Shown: positions 1 through 8,317 of the stretch, piece by piece
How the letters are laid out: each line of letters begins with the position of its first letter
Position numbering within the stretch: position 1 is the stretch's first letter
NCBI RefSeq assembly: GCF_003852495.1
Contig: NZ_QAJI01000001.1
Location: forward strand, 212,074 to 256,783
Direction of reading: 5' to 3'
DNA: 44,710 nucleotides
Source: Taibaiella sp. KBW10
GTDB lineage: Bacteria; Bacteroidota; Bacteroidia; Chitinophagales; Chitinophagaceae
Notes under the pieces: generated by a model
The model's database searches: none
What the model saw: the letters and a program-made list of their open reading frames with translations, nothing else
What the model was told of the DNA's origin: nothing
Program-made: the position numbers and the translations under genes

Positions 1-43
1 GCGCCACACTCTTTTTTATGTCATAGATAAAAGATGCGTTTCC

Positions 44-2131
44 TTATTGCTTCTCTACAAGCTTGCCATATTCATCATAGACTTTTCCGTTAAATAACCC
101 GATGTGAAATAAACCACTCTCTTTGTCGCGGGATATAAACTGGTAATGTTCTTCAAACTTTTTAATGGTGCGCCCTTTTTTGTCGATCAGCATTTGCACG
201 CCACCCGGCTGTTCGACTAATGCATATTCAGAATGTTCAAAAAAATCATGCCCACTGTTATAGATACAAGGCAGGAGCAGTTTTCCGGCATTATCAATAT
301 AACCATATTTATCTGTGCCTGCATGCCGGACCATGGAGAGCCCACTACGAAAAGGTTCCGCATCCTTAAACCCGATACCCTCCAGGGCAATTTTCACCTT
401 ACCGGTCGTATCAATAAAAAACTTTTTGCTATCGCGTGCCACCCGGTCTGCCCCAATCGTATACCTTTCCACCAACAGTAACCCGCTGTTAAAATAACCG
501 TCAATTTCTTTATATTTACCTTGGGTCAGGTTTTCTCCTTTGCTGTTGTACACATCTTCTATATCATTTTCAGTACGGGTATAGAAAAACCCATTATGAA
601 TAGTGACATCACTAAATTCAAATGGGATCAGGGTATTCATATTAGCATCATACACCCCTTCCCCACTGCCGGTGCGGGCATGCCAATACTTATTTTCTAC
701 CAGACGCAGATAATCATGCTGCATGGGCAATACCTGCTTACCGGTACGGCCATCGATCAACCCTATTTTACCATTAATCTCTGGTTCTATCTTTACATAT
801 TTACCGGCATACACTTCCTGATCATCTACCCTATAGGGTACTTTATGCAGCGTTTCCGTTTTTTGATCTAACCAATAGGTCGCTTCATAATCATTTATCT
901 GATCCCAGTAAAAATAGGCGTTCTGCCTTCTGAAGTAGGGACCGAACTCCGGTTGGACGACCCAATTTCCTTTGACATTGACAATCCCTGTTTTACCCGT
1001 TTTAAAATCAGCCGCCGCCTGATACTGTTCTTCATCTTTATCATAATTAACCGTATACACAACTTCTTGGGTTCGGGTCTGCAACACGGTATCGCTTAGC
1101 ACAAACACCACACGGCTCACCGGACCGGCAAAGGTATATAAGCAGGATTTATACTGTAGTGCAGCATCCGTTTCTTCGGCAGGTACATGTGCCTGCACAA
1201 ATGCTTCAAGCGCCTTTTGATCCGTTATTTCATTATTATTTACCTTCTTTTTAGCTTCCTCCAGTGCAGTGCGGATCTGCCCAAGCGATTCCTTCTTTTT
1301 TTCACTGAAAGCAGTATAACCGCTATAACTCTTCTGAGACAATACTCTGCCATCTTTATACAAGGCTAGTATCTGCAGCCGCTCACTCATGTCATCCGGT
1401 ATGGTACAAGATACCTGATTGCCCTTAATGGTATCAAGGGTAATATCTCCCCAGGCTGTTCCTGCTTTTCGATGCAGGTTATCCAGGGTATCTGCCGAAC
1501 TCTTTCTTAAAGGCAGTGCAACAGTAAAGACAACCTTTTTAATCGGCTTGGGACTATATACCGCAAAGGTTTCCGAAAAACTGCTCTTTGCTTCCCAGAC
1601 CGCTTTTTCAAGCTCAGATAGTTTCTCCGTATCTACGTCCGGCTCCTCCTCCAGGTTCGGATTTTTTGCGATAGCCTGTTGCCTGATCGTGTAAGGACTA
1701 CAATACAAACCCGCTGCATTCACCACTGTCCCGTCGAGGAAGGTAATCTGTTTGGGAGTATACCGGGGTTTCTCCTCCGGATGATCCATATGATAAGAAC
1801 TGCTTTTCCCCATGAGTTTAAGCAAATCAAAATGATCATTGTCAATACTCATAAAACTGTAGGGATGCACTAGTTTTACGCCAAAGCTTAAAGAGTCAAA
1901 AAAACGCCCGACTTTTTCTTCCGAATAGGTATCATAATGTTCAAAATGACTTTGATCTGAAGGATTAAACTTGGTATCGGGTGTCGCAAAAGAGATTCTT
2001 GTATTGGAAAGTTTCATCAGTTGGTCTATCTGTGTAATGTTTTCCTTTATTTGCTTAAGGAGTACTTCTTTCTTTTGCGCAAAAGATACAGTACCGGTCA
2101 ATAGAAAAACAGGGAGCAAAAATTTCTTCAT
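44..2131 (-). CDS. Secreted WG-repeat protein
   Basis: A 695-residue exported protein. It has a Sec signal peptide (residues 1-19, ending in SFAQ). The N-terminal half has no domain I recognise. From about residue 375 there are repeated units of the WG/KWG beta-repeat type: short blocks such as KTGIVNVKGNWVVQPEF, GKIGLIDGRTGKQVLP and KYGYIDNAGKLLLP, each a beta hairpin followed by a hydrophobic-proline end. WG repeats are common in Bacteroidota envelope proteins and probably mediate binding; no enzymatic motif is visible. The gene stands alone, with a TAnnTTTG box 17 bases upstream of its ATG. The repeat assignment is good; the function is unknown. Confidence 0.8.
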   Translation of the reverse strand: MKKFLLPVFLLTGTVSFAQKKEVLLKQIKENITQIDQLMKLSNTRISFATPDTKFNPSDQSHFEHYDTYSEEKVGRFFDSLSFGVKLVHPYSFMSIDNDHFDLLKLMGKSSSYHMDHPEEKPRYTPKQITFLDGTVVNAAGLYCSPYTIRQQAIAKNPNLEEEPDVDTEKLSELEKAVWEAKSSFSETFAVYSPKPIKKVVFTVALPLRKSSADTLDNLHRKAGTAWGDITLDTIKGNQVSCTIPDDMSERLQILALYKDGRVLSQKSYSGYTAFSEKKKESLGQIRTALEEAKKKVNNNEITDQKALEAFVQAHVPAEETDAALQYKSCLYTFAGPVSRVVFVLSDTVLQTRTQEVVYTVNYDKDEEQYQAAADFKTGKTGIVNVKGNWVVQPEFGPYFRRQNAYFYWDQINDYEATYWLDQKTETLHKVPYRVDDQEVYAGKYVKIEPEINGKIGLIDGRTGKQVLPMQHDYLRLVENKYWHARTGSGEGVYDANMNTLIPFEFSDVTIHNGFFYTRTENDIEDVYNSKGENLTQGKYKEIDGYFNSGLLLVERYTIGADRVARDSKKFFIDTTGKVKIALEGIGFKDAEPFRSGLSMVRHAGTDKYGYIDNAGKLLLPCIYNSGHDFFEHSEYALVEQPGGVQMLIDKKGRTIKKFEEHYQFISRDKESGLFHIGLFNGKVYDEYGKLVEKQ

Positions 2132-2147
2132 AACAATTATATGTTTT

Positions 2148-2155
2148 CAAAAATA
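2148..2155 (-). promoter_or_regulatory. -7 box for the WG-repeat gene
   Basis: The minus strand reads TATTTTTG, an exact match to the Bacteroidota TAnnTTTG element, 17 bases before the ATG at 2131. No clear -33 TTTG lies at the expected distance. Confidence 0.5.
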
Positions 2156-2254
2156 CCGTTCAAATATCAGTCATTATTGCCTAAAGATTTATGTTATTTT
2201 ATGGAATGCGGTTCTTTTTTTGTCTAGTAGGGATAAACAGCCTTGTTCTTTAAT

Positions 2255-3085
2255 ATGAAGCCAGTCCTTTTCCTTCTATATACTTCAATAGTATGCCTTT
2301 GGCTTAATGCCTGTACGGCACAAACGGCACTGCAAACAGACATTCATAAAGAAAAAGCGGAAACCATACGCCCCTTTGACACCACATGCAAAGTCATTCA
2401 TGTTTTTGTAGCCCTTTGTGACAATACTTATCAGGGTATTGTACCGGTACCGGATAAGATCGGTAACGGACAAGATCCTAAAAACAATTTGTACTGGGGC
2501 TGTGCCTTTGGTATAAAAACATTCTTCAAAAACAGTGCAGAATGGACTTTGATACAGACGACTGCAGATAACGATACCCTTTTGGAGCGGCTCGTATTCA
2601 AATATAAAACCAAGCCCTATTATCTTGTGGCAGATGCCTATAACGGCCGGCATATCAAACCCTGCACCATAGATTTCTTAAGAAGCAGTTCGGGCCAATA
2701 TAAAGATACCCTGCGCCTTAATGACAAAACTATAGGCATTGCCGGCAATGCGGTACTGACTGCTTATATCGGCCATGATGGATTAATGGATTTCGCTTTG
2801 GATCCGGTATATCAAAACGAAGATGGCCAAAAAAGAAGGACCATTATTCTTGCCTGTTTTAGTAAAAAATACTTTAGTGCGCTACTGAAAGAGGCGAATA
2901 TAGATCCTCTTTTATGGTCGACCCACCTGATGAGCCCCGAAGCCTATACCTTGCATGATGCCCTAACCGGATTTATTCAGGGAGCTACCCACGAACAAAT
3001 CAACCATAAAGCAGCAGCGGCCTATAGTAAATATCAGAAATGCAGCCTGCCCGCTGCGAAAAAACTTATTGTAAGTGGTTGGTAG
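2255..3085 (+). CDS. Uncharacterised lipoprotein
   Basis: A 276-residue protein starting at the ATG at 2255; an in-frame TTG four codons earlier is less likely. The N-terminus is a hydrophobic stretch ending in a lipobox-like LNAC, so it is probably a lipoprotein. The mature part contains HVFVALCDN, then a segment with GNGQDPKNNLYWGC, then a helical C-terminus with alternating charges. I recognise the general look of a conserved Bacteroidota hypothetical family but can name no function. It is followed on the same strand, 52 bases later, by another small exported protein with its own promoter. Confidence 0.65.
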   Translation: MKPVLFLLYTSIVCLWLNACTAQTALQTDIHKEKAETIRPFDTTCKVIHVFVALCDNTYQGIVPVPDKIGNGQDPKNNLYWGCAFGIKTFFKNSAEWTLIQTTADNDTLLERLVFKYKTKPYYLVADAYNGRHIKPCTIDFLRSSSGQYKDTLRLNDKTIGIAGNAVLTAYIGHDGLMDFALDPVYQNEDGQKRRTIILACFSKKYFSALLKEANIDPLLWSTHLMSPEAYTLHDALTGFIQGATHEQINHKAAAAYSKYQKCSLPAAKKLIVSGW

Positions 3086-3111
3086 TGTGCGGCCATTCTA
3101 ATTTTTTCAAT

Positions 3112-3120
3112 TATTTTTGC
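3112..3120 (+). promoter_or_regulatory. -7 box for the 3138 gene
   Basis: TATTTTTGC matches TAnnTTTGY exactly and ends 18 bases before the ATG at 3138. It also makes the in-frame upstream TTG at 3117 an unlikely start, since that codon lies inside the promoter. Confidence 0.55.
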
Positions 3121-3137
3121 TGCAAAAAAAACAGATC

Positions 3138-3674
3138 ATGAAGTATATATTTTCCTTAGTATGCCTCTTCTTTACGGTAAACACTTTTGCGCAACAAGCC
3201 AATATGGAAGTCAGCACCCTGCGCATCGGACCTTTTAAAATAAATATGGATAAAGCGGAGGCCGAAAGCAATGCCCATAAACCGCTACTGACAGCTAAAG
3301 AAAGTAATCAATACAATGGCGAAACGGTCGTTAAGTATAATAATGAATTATTGAAAGTGACCATCAACTTACAATATAACGGGGAGAATAAACCGGAAAA
3401 AGAAACTGTCACCAATTTATCGACCACCAGTAATAAATTCAGAACCAAAAGTGGTATGGGCATTGGCAGTACCCGTAGCGAATTGCTCAATACCTATAAA
3501 GATTTCAGCAATTTTGAAGTATTTGCCGCCTGGGAGGAAAATGGAGAAGGTCGCTCTAAAACAATCAGCTATTTTGTATTAAAAGATTTGGATGCGAGTA
3601 CAGCATTATCCTTCAAACTGGTGAATAATGTAGTCGTAGAAATAAGTGTTTATATGGACGAAGGAGGTTGCTAA
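3138..3674 (+). CDS. Uncharacterised secreted protein
   Basis: A 178-residue protein with a clean Sec signal peptide (about residues 1-19, ending NTFAQ). The mature domain has alternating beta-rich segments and ends in MDEGGC. No known domain is recognised. An in-frame TTG at 3117 would add seven residues but sits inside the -7 promoter element, so the ATG at 3138 is chosen. The stop codon lies inside an intrinsic terminator hairpin, so transcription ends with the reading frame. The gene is probably monocistronic. Confidence 0.65.
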   Translation: MKYIFSLVCLFFTVNTFAQQANMEVSTLRIGPFKINMDKAEAESNAHKPLLTAKESNQYNGETVVKYNNELLKVTINLQYNGENKPEKETVTNLSTTSNKFRTKSGMGIGSTRSELLNTYKDFSNFEVFAAWEENGEGRSKTISYFVLKDLDASTALSFKLVNNVVVEISVYMDEGGC

Positions 3675-3688
3675 AAGCAACCTTTTTT
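3665..3688 (+). terminator. Intrinsic terminator overlapping a stop codon
   Basis: AGGTTGCT (3665-3672), loop AAA, AGCAACCT (3676-3683), then a run of Ts to 3688. The TAA stop of the upstream gene (3672-3674) forms the tip of the hairpin. Confidence 0.8.
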
Positions 3689-3737
3689 ATTGCGTAATAT
3701 ACTCATTGATACACCTTGTCTCCGTATGAAAACGCAA

Positions 3738-4313
3738 TTAAATTATGAGTGTCCCTCTACGAAAAAAGGTTAATACAGCACCATTGATAAACTCTTTATC
3801 TTCATACTCAGGAGTAGCATCTTTATTATACAATTCAAAATAGCATTCGGTAGGATTCATTATACCCTTGCCAAACAGCCAAAATCTGTATCGTTTAGTT
3901 TTATAATCTGGATTAAGGTCTTCTAAAGCATCAAATGCACCAATAGTCAGGCTATCGTTACGCAAGCCATTATGAAATATTTGTTCATTTTCAGACATGG
4001 TTGCCAATTCTTTGTCGGTTTTGGCTACAATAGTTTCTTCTCCTTTAAAAACGTTAGGATAAAAGATTCCCTTTAGAAAAATCTGCTTATTTATATCGTC
4101 TATACGAATCGTGAGCACTTTATCATCAAATCTTATCGTTGTAGCATCTACCTCCTGAATAAGTCCTGTAAATCTCGGATATTCTGTTCTTTTATAATGC
4201 CGCTTAAATTCATCACGGGAAAATTGGTATTTTGAAGCCTCATTTCCTTGTCCTTTCAAGGAAAAAGAAAACAAACTAAAACACAAGCATATTTTAAACA
4301 TGCGACACCTCAT
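3738..4313 (-). CDS. Uncharacterised exported protein
   Basis: A 191-residue protein with a short N-terminal hydrophobic signal (about residues 5-20, FKICLCFSLFSFSL) followed by a polar, mostly beta-rich mature part. I recognise no domain. The ATG at 4313 is only two bases after the stop codon of the DUF1801 gene, so the two are probably co-transcribed; a second ATG at 4301 is also possible. The gene looks more AT-rich than its neighbours, which could reflect transfer but is only an impression by eye. It converges on the secreted-protein gene ending at 3674. Confidence 0.55.
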   Translation of the reverse strand: MRCRMFKICLCFSLFSFSLKGQGNEASKYQFSRDEFKRHYKRTEYPRFTGLIQEVDATTIRFDDKVLTIRIDDINKQIFLKGIFYPNVFKGEETIVAKTDKELATMSENEQIFHNGLRNDSLTIGAFDALEDLNPDYKTKRYRFWLFGKGIMNPTECYFELYNKDATPEYEDKEFINGAVLTFFRRGTLII

Positions 4314-4315
4314 CG

Positions 4316-4672
4316 TTATTTATTATTAAGTTGCTCCTGTACTCTAAACTGTACAATCTTCGCGATTAAGGTTAAAGGTATCGGTTCGGTCAGCGGGAAT
4401 TGCACAGAACCCTTACCCTGTTTGTACTTTGATAATTCTTTGGCAAAAGCGGTATGACCCGTAGGCGTCGCATAAAAACCAATATGCTGTTTATAGCCTG
4501 CAAAGTACACCAATGGTTTACCGCTCAGCTTATAGGCCGGCATGCCATAACTAATGCTTTCCAGCGCTTCGGGCGCAGCCGTTTTAATGATTTTCCGAAT
4601 CTCCTGCAATTTACGTTGCACTGTTACCGGAAATGATTCAATATAAGCATCTACATTTTCGAATACCTTCAT
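4316..4672 (-). CDS. DUF1801 family protein (YdhG-like)
   Basis: A 118-residue cytoplasmic protein of the DUF1801 family. The family pattern is visible: an N-terminal helix with DAYIESFPVTVQRKLQEIR, the conserved ISYGMPAYKL segment, and a beta strand followed by HIGFYATPTGHTAF. Members are small single-domain proteins of poorly defined role; the Bacillus relative YdhG/Fra has been proposed to bind iron. Length is normal for the family. It is the first gene of a probable two-gene unit with the exported protein downstream. Two further DUF1801 genes lie at 23.8 and 24.8 kb. Confidence 0.8.
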   Translation of the reverse strand: MKVFENVDAYIESFPVTVQRKLQEIRKIIKTAAPEALESISYGMPAYKLSGKPLVYFAGYKQHIGFYATPTGHTAFAKELSKYKQGKGSVQFPLTEPIPLTLIAKIVQFRVQEQLNNK

Positions 4673-4781
4673 GATATCTTTATTTTACTAATAATGTATA
4701 ATTTTTACTTATTCCTGTGGGAGTCATCATTGGCATTATACCCTATCCCCTTCCAATCACAATCAATACATGCTATTGTAT

Positions 4782-5420
4782 TTACGCTTTCCGGGCAATG
4801 ATGATCGTATGGGTTGCAATACTTTCGTCATTATTTATATAGGCCTTACTGCCCATGTTTATAAGTTCAAAGGACAGTTGCTTTAAGACGGTAACCAAAT
4901 CAGCCGTCTGATAATAATAAAAATGCACCCGATCACCACTACTTCCGGTTAACAATCCCGAATCGTCATAGTCTCCCGGTACAAAACTAAAATACAAAAC
5001 CCCTTCGGGAGTTAATAAATCATAAGCATCCCTGAGTAATTGCAGCATATCGGGTTCATCAAGATAAGGCAAACAAAAACCCATGACAATTCCGTTAAAA
5101 GTACTTTTGGACCAGTGCCGGCGAATATCCCGTACATCCATCACCTGAAAATGCGCGGCCTGATTGAATGTTTGCGCCAGGGCAATCATATTAGCGGCAA
5201 TGTCTATAGCCTCAATCTTCAGTTCGGGGTTCTGAGCGCACAAATACCGCGTAATATTGCCCGGGCCACAACCCAGTTCCAGAATACGGGCATCTTTTAT
5301 TGGGAGGCTGGCCATAAAAGCATCGTAGGTATCATCATATAAATGCAGCTCCATAAACTTATCGGCATACAAACCGGCATTACGGTTCCAGGTTTCAAAA
5401 GTTTCGGTATACTTATCCAT
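4782..5420 (-). CDS. Class I SAM-dependent methyltransferase
   Basis: A 212-residue soluble Rossmann-fold methyltransferase. Motif I is ILELGCGPGNITRYL, binding S-adenosylmethionine; the acidic end of strand 2 is in IEAIDIAANM, and post-I/II segments with VMDVRDI and GIVMGFCLPYL follow. This places it in the Methyltransf_11/25 group; the substrate cannot be told. I start it at the ATG at 5420 (MDKYTETF) rather than the upstream TTG at 5447, because the latter sits next to a TATATTTA promoter-like element. It is probably transcribed alone, since hutU upstream ends in a strong terminator. Confidence 0.8.
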   Translation of the reverse strand: MDKYTETFETWNRNAGLYADKFMELHLYDDTYDAFMASLPIKDARILELGCGPGNITRYLCAQNPELKIEAIDIAANMIALAQTFNQAAHFQVMDVRDIRRHWSKSTFNGIVMGFCLPYLDEPDMLQLLRDAYDLLTPEGVLYFSFVPGDYDDSGLLTGSSGDRVHFYYYQTADLVTVLKQLSFELINMGSKAYINNDESIATHTIIIARKA

Positions 5421-5469
5421 GTGATCGTGGGTGTTATTTTTGACCAATTAAATATACAACATTAGACAC

Positions 5470-5507
5470 AAAAAAATCCCCCGTGTACATACACGGGGGA
5501 TTTTTTT
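5470..5507 (-). terminator. Strong terminator after hutU
   Basis: A perfect 10-bp stem TCCCCCGTGT (5477-5486) and ACACGGGGGA (5491-5500) with a 4-base loop, flanked by seven As on the left and seven Ts on the right. It lies just downstream of hutU on the minus strand. It would work in both directions, so it also shields hutU from plus-strand transcription. Confidence 0.9.
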
Positions 5508-5533
5508 GTATCAGGATTAGAAAGAATAACGGA

Positions 5534-7189
5534 TTACCAGATATTCAATCCAAAAGCATCCGCATTCTCTGTAGCCGTTTCATATCCTGCATCATGATGA
5601 CGCAAAACACCCATAGCCGGATCATTATGTAATACTCTTTTCAGGCGCTCTTCTGCATCCTGCGTGCCATCTGCAACAATCACCATACCGGCGTGTAAAG
5701 AATAGCCCATACCGACGCCACCACCATGGTGAAAGCTTACCCAACTGGCGCCACCGGCGGTATTGATCAGGGCATTTAAGATCGCCCAATCCGCAACCGC
5801 ATCAGAACCATCTTTCATGGCTTCCGTTTCTCTGTTAGGAGAGGCTACCGAACCACAATCCAGGTGATCTCTTCCGATCACTATTGGTGCTTTTACTTTA
5901 CCTTCTCTCACCAATTTATTGAATAATAAACCGGCTTTTTCACGCTCACCCATACCTAACCAGCAAATGCGGGACGGTAAACCCTGAAATGCAATTTTTT
6001 CTCTTGCCATCGTCAGCCAGCGTTGTAAACCGGCATTCTCCGGGAACAATTCCGCCAAGGCCTTATCTGTAGTATAAATATCTTCCGGATCACCGCTTAA
6101 AGCTACCCAACGGAACGGCCCTTTTCCTTCACAGAATAAGGGACGGATATAGGCTGGTACAAATCCGGGGAAGTCAAATGCATTTTCTACCCCGCGCTTG
6201 TCTTTGGCCTGACCCCGTAGATTATTACCGTAATCAAAGGTAATGGCACCGCGTTTCTGTAATTCCAACATCAGGCGCACATGATGCGCCATCGTATCTA
6301 AGGATAATTTTTGGTATTCCTCAGGATCGCTTTCTCTTAAAGCATTGGCTTCTGCCACACTCATATTTTCCGGGAAATAACCAATCAGTTCATCATGTGC
6401 AGAAGTCTGATCCGTTAAGGTATCCGGTGTGATATTTCTATCCAGCAAACGCTGCAACAGGTCCACCACATTACAGCATACGCCGATGGAAACTGCTTCT
6501 TTATTTTCTTTAGCCTGAATCGCTCTGTCAATGGCCTCGTCGATATCAGTATAACTTTCGTCCAGGTAACGTGTTTCAATACGTTTATCCATCCGCCATT
6601 GCTCTATCTCTGCAGCCAAGCACACGCCTTCATTCATAATGATGGCCAGCGGCTGAGCGCCGCCCATACCGCCTAAACCTGCGGTCACATTCAAGGTTCC
6701 TTTTAAAGTACCATTATAATGCTTGTTCGCCAAAGACAAATATGTTTCATAAGTCCCTTGTACGATACCTTGCGAACCGATATAAATCCAGCTCCCTGCG
6801 GTCATTTGCCCGTACATCATCAGTCCTTTAGCTTCCAGCTCCCGGAAATGCTCCCAGGTAGCCCATTTACCCACCAGGTTGGAATTGGCGATCAAGACAC
6901 GGGGCGCATCTTTATGCGAGCGTAAAACGCCTACGGGTTTACCACTTTGCACCATCAGGGTCTGGTCTTCTTCCAGGTTTTCCAGACATTCCAAGATCTT
7001 ATCAAAACTCTCCCAGTTACGGGCTGCTTTACCGATACCACCATAAACAACCAGGTCTTCCGGACGTTCTGCCACTTCAGGGTCAAGGTTGTTTTGCAAC
7101 ATTCTGTAAGCCGCTTCTGTTACCCAGTTTTTACAATGCAAGGTGTTTCCGGTAGGTGATTTTATTACTCTTTTCGCTGTATTAGACAT
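5534..7189 (-). CDS. hutU: Urocanate hydratase
   Basis: A 551-residue cytosolic enzyme of histidine degradation that converts urocanate to 4-imidazolone-5-propionate using tightly bound NAD+ as an electrophile. Full length for the family. Visible family features are [11 protein letters not shown] near residue 49, the NAD-binding [10 protein letters not shown] at 171-180, and the active-site segment [14 protein letters not shown] with the catalytic Cys at about 409. Near the end is the conserved [13 protein letters not shown]. No hutH, hutI or hutG is in the window, so the pathway genes are dispersed. It has its own promoter and a strong terminator, so it is a single-gene unit. Confidence 0.97.
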   Translation of the reverse strand: MSNTAKRVIKSPTGNTLHCKNWVTEAAYRMLQNNLDPEVAERPEDLVVYGGIGKAARNWESFDKILECLENLEEDQTLMVQSGKPVGVLRSHKDAPRVLIANSNLVGKWATWEHFRELEAKGLMMYGQMTAGSWIYIGSQGIVQGTYETYLSLANKHYNGTLKGTLNVTAGLGGMGGAQPLAIIMNEGVCLAAEIEQWRMDKRIETRYLDESYTDIDEAIDRAIQAKENKEAVSIGVCCNVVDLLQRLLDRNITPDTLTDQTSAHDELIGYFPENMSVAEANALRESDPEEYQKLSLDTMAHHVRLMLELQKRGAITFDYGNNLRGQAKDKRGVENAFDFPGFVPAYIRPLFCEGKGPFRWVALSGDPEDIYTTDKALAELFPENAGLQRWLTMAREKIAFQGLPSRICWLGMGEREKAGLLFNKLVREGKVKAPIVIGRDHLDCGSVASPNRETEAMKDGSDAVADWAILNALINTAGGASWVSFHHGGGVGMGYSLHAGMVIVADGTQDAEERLKRVLHNDPAMGVLRHHDAGYETATENADAFGLNIW

Positions 7190-7218
7190 AAAAAATTATT
7201 ATTCGATTTAATGGTGCA

Positions 7219-7226
7219 CAAATATA
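7219..7226 (-). promoter_or_regulatory. -7 box for hutU
   Basis: The minus strand reads TATATTTG, an exact TAnnTTTG match about 30 bases before the hutU ATG. No convincing -33 element is seen at 19-21 bp. Confidence 0.5.
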
Positions 7227-7304
7227 CAATTTTATCCTACTTGGGGTTTTAGATTGGGCAAATTTTAAAATTTACTAAAAGCCTTTGGTAAATGGCATAT
7301 TTAA

Positions 7305-7335
7305 TTTGGTAGGAATGATTTCTTAGCTATCTTTA
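7305..7335 (+). promoter_or_regulatory. Promoter for the amino-sugar kinase
   Basis: TTTG at 7305-7308, a 19-bp spacer, then TATCTTTA at 7328-7335. This fits the Bacteroidota -33/-7 consensus apart from the last base. It predicts a leader of about 60 bases before the ATG at 7397. Confidence 0.5.
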
Positions 7336-7396
7336 GGCACTGATACGCTAGCACCTAAATAAGGGTGCATTTGTACTCATTTTCAAATCTGCTGTT

Positions 7397-8245
7397 ATGT
7401 CTCATATCTTGATTGCCGATAGTGGCTCTACCAAAACAGAATGGTGTTTGCTTGATGGAAAAAAAGCAAAAAAAATCACTACCGGAGGTATCAATCCCTA
7501 TTTTATTTCGGAAGAAGAATGTCTCTCTATGTTAAAAAAAGAGCTAAAACTGGGCAAGGCTAAAGACGACATTGCAGACATCCACTTTTACAGTGCGGGG
7601 GTCAAAGCACCGCAAAATCAAAAAGCAGTCTCCAAGATTTTAAAAACGCATTTTGATATTAAAAACATCAATGTGCATACCGATATGCTGGGCGCAGCAC
7701 GGGCCACTTGTGGCAGCGAAAAAGGCGTTACTGCAATCCTGGGTACGGGTAGCAATTCCTGTTATTATGACGGCAGCAAGATCAGCAAGCAACACCCTTC
7801 CTTAGGCTATATATTAGGCGATGAAGGGAGTGGCACTCATATGGGCCGGAAGGTACTTCAGTATTTCTTCTACAAAACATTTGACGGAGACCTCCATGAG
7901 GCCTTTATCAATAAATATGGCAATGACTTACCCGGCGTTTTGGAAAAGGTATATAAAGAACCTCTGGCCAATCGTTATCTGGCTGGCTTTACCGAATTTC
8001 TGAACGACCACCGTGGTCATTATATGATCGAAAACATTATTGAAGATACCTTATTGGAATTCTTTACCAAAAACCTGCTTAAATACCGTGAAAGCTGGAA
8101 ATATCCTATTCACTTTATCGGTTCGGTAGCCTATACCTTCAAAGATGTATTGTATACTGTTACGGAGCAATACGGGCTGGAAGTGGGTTCTGTGATGAAA
8201 AGTCCTATCGACGGATTAAAAGAATATCACTCCTCCGCAAAATAG
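7397..8245 (+). CDS. BadF/BadG-family amino-sugar kinase
   Basis: A 282-residue ATP-dependent sugar kinase of the ASKHA fold, BadF/BadG/BcrA/BcrD family. The phosphate-1 loop is ADSGSTKTEW (residues 7-16), and the second phosphate loop is AILGTGSNSCYYDG near residue 115. The segment GYILGDEGSGTHMG is typical of N-acetylglucosamine and N-acetylmuramic acid kinases. Bacteroidota homologues of this size act on amino sugars released from peptidoglycan or chitin; I cannot separate GlcNAc from MurNAc or glucosamine as substrate by eye. It precedes the THUMP methyltransferase by 72 bases on the same strand. Confidence 0.85.
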   Translation: MSHILIADSGSTKTEWCLLDGKKAKKITTGGINPYFISEEECLSMLKKELKLGKAKDDIADIHFYSAGVKAPQNQKAVSKILKTHFDIKNINVHTDMLGAARATCGSEKGVTAILGTGSNSCYYDGSKISKQHPSLGYILGDEGSGTHMGRKVLQYFFYKTFDGDLHEAFINKYGNDLPGVLEKVYKEPLANRYLAGFTEFLNDHRGHYMIENIIEDTLLEFFTKNLLKYRESWKYPIHFIGSVAYTFKDVLYTVTEQYGLEVGSVMKSPIDGLKEYHSSAK

Positions 8246-8317
8246 CATTTGTAATACCGGATATTTTTCACAAATTTTGCAATCTCAATTTTCTTTTCAT
8301 AAAGAAACGCTATTCTT

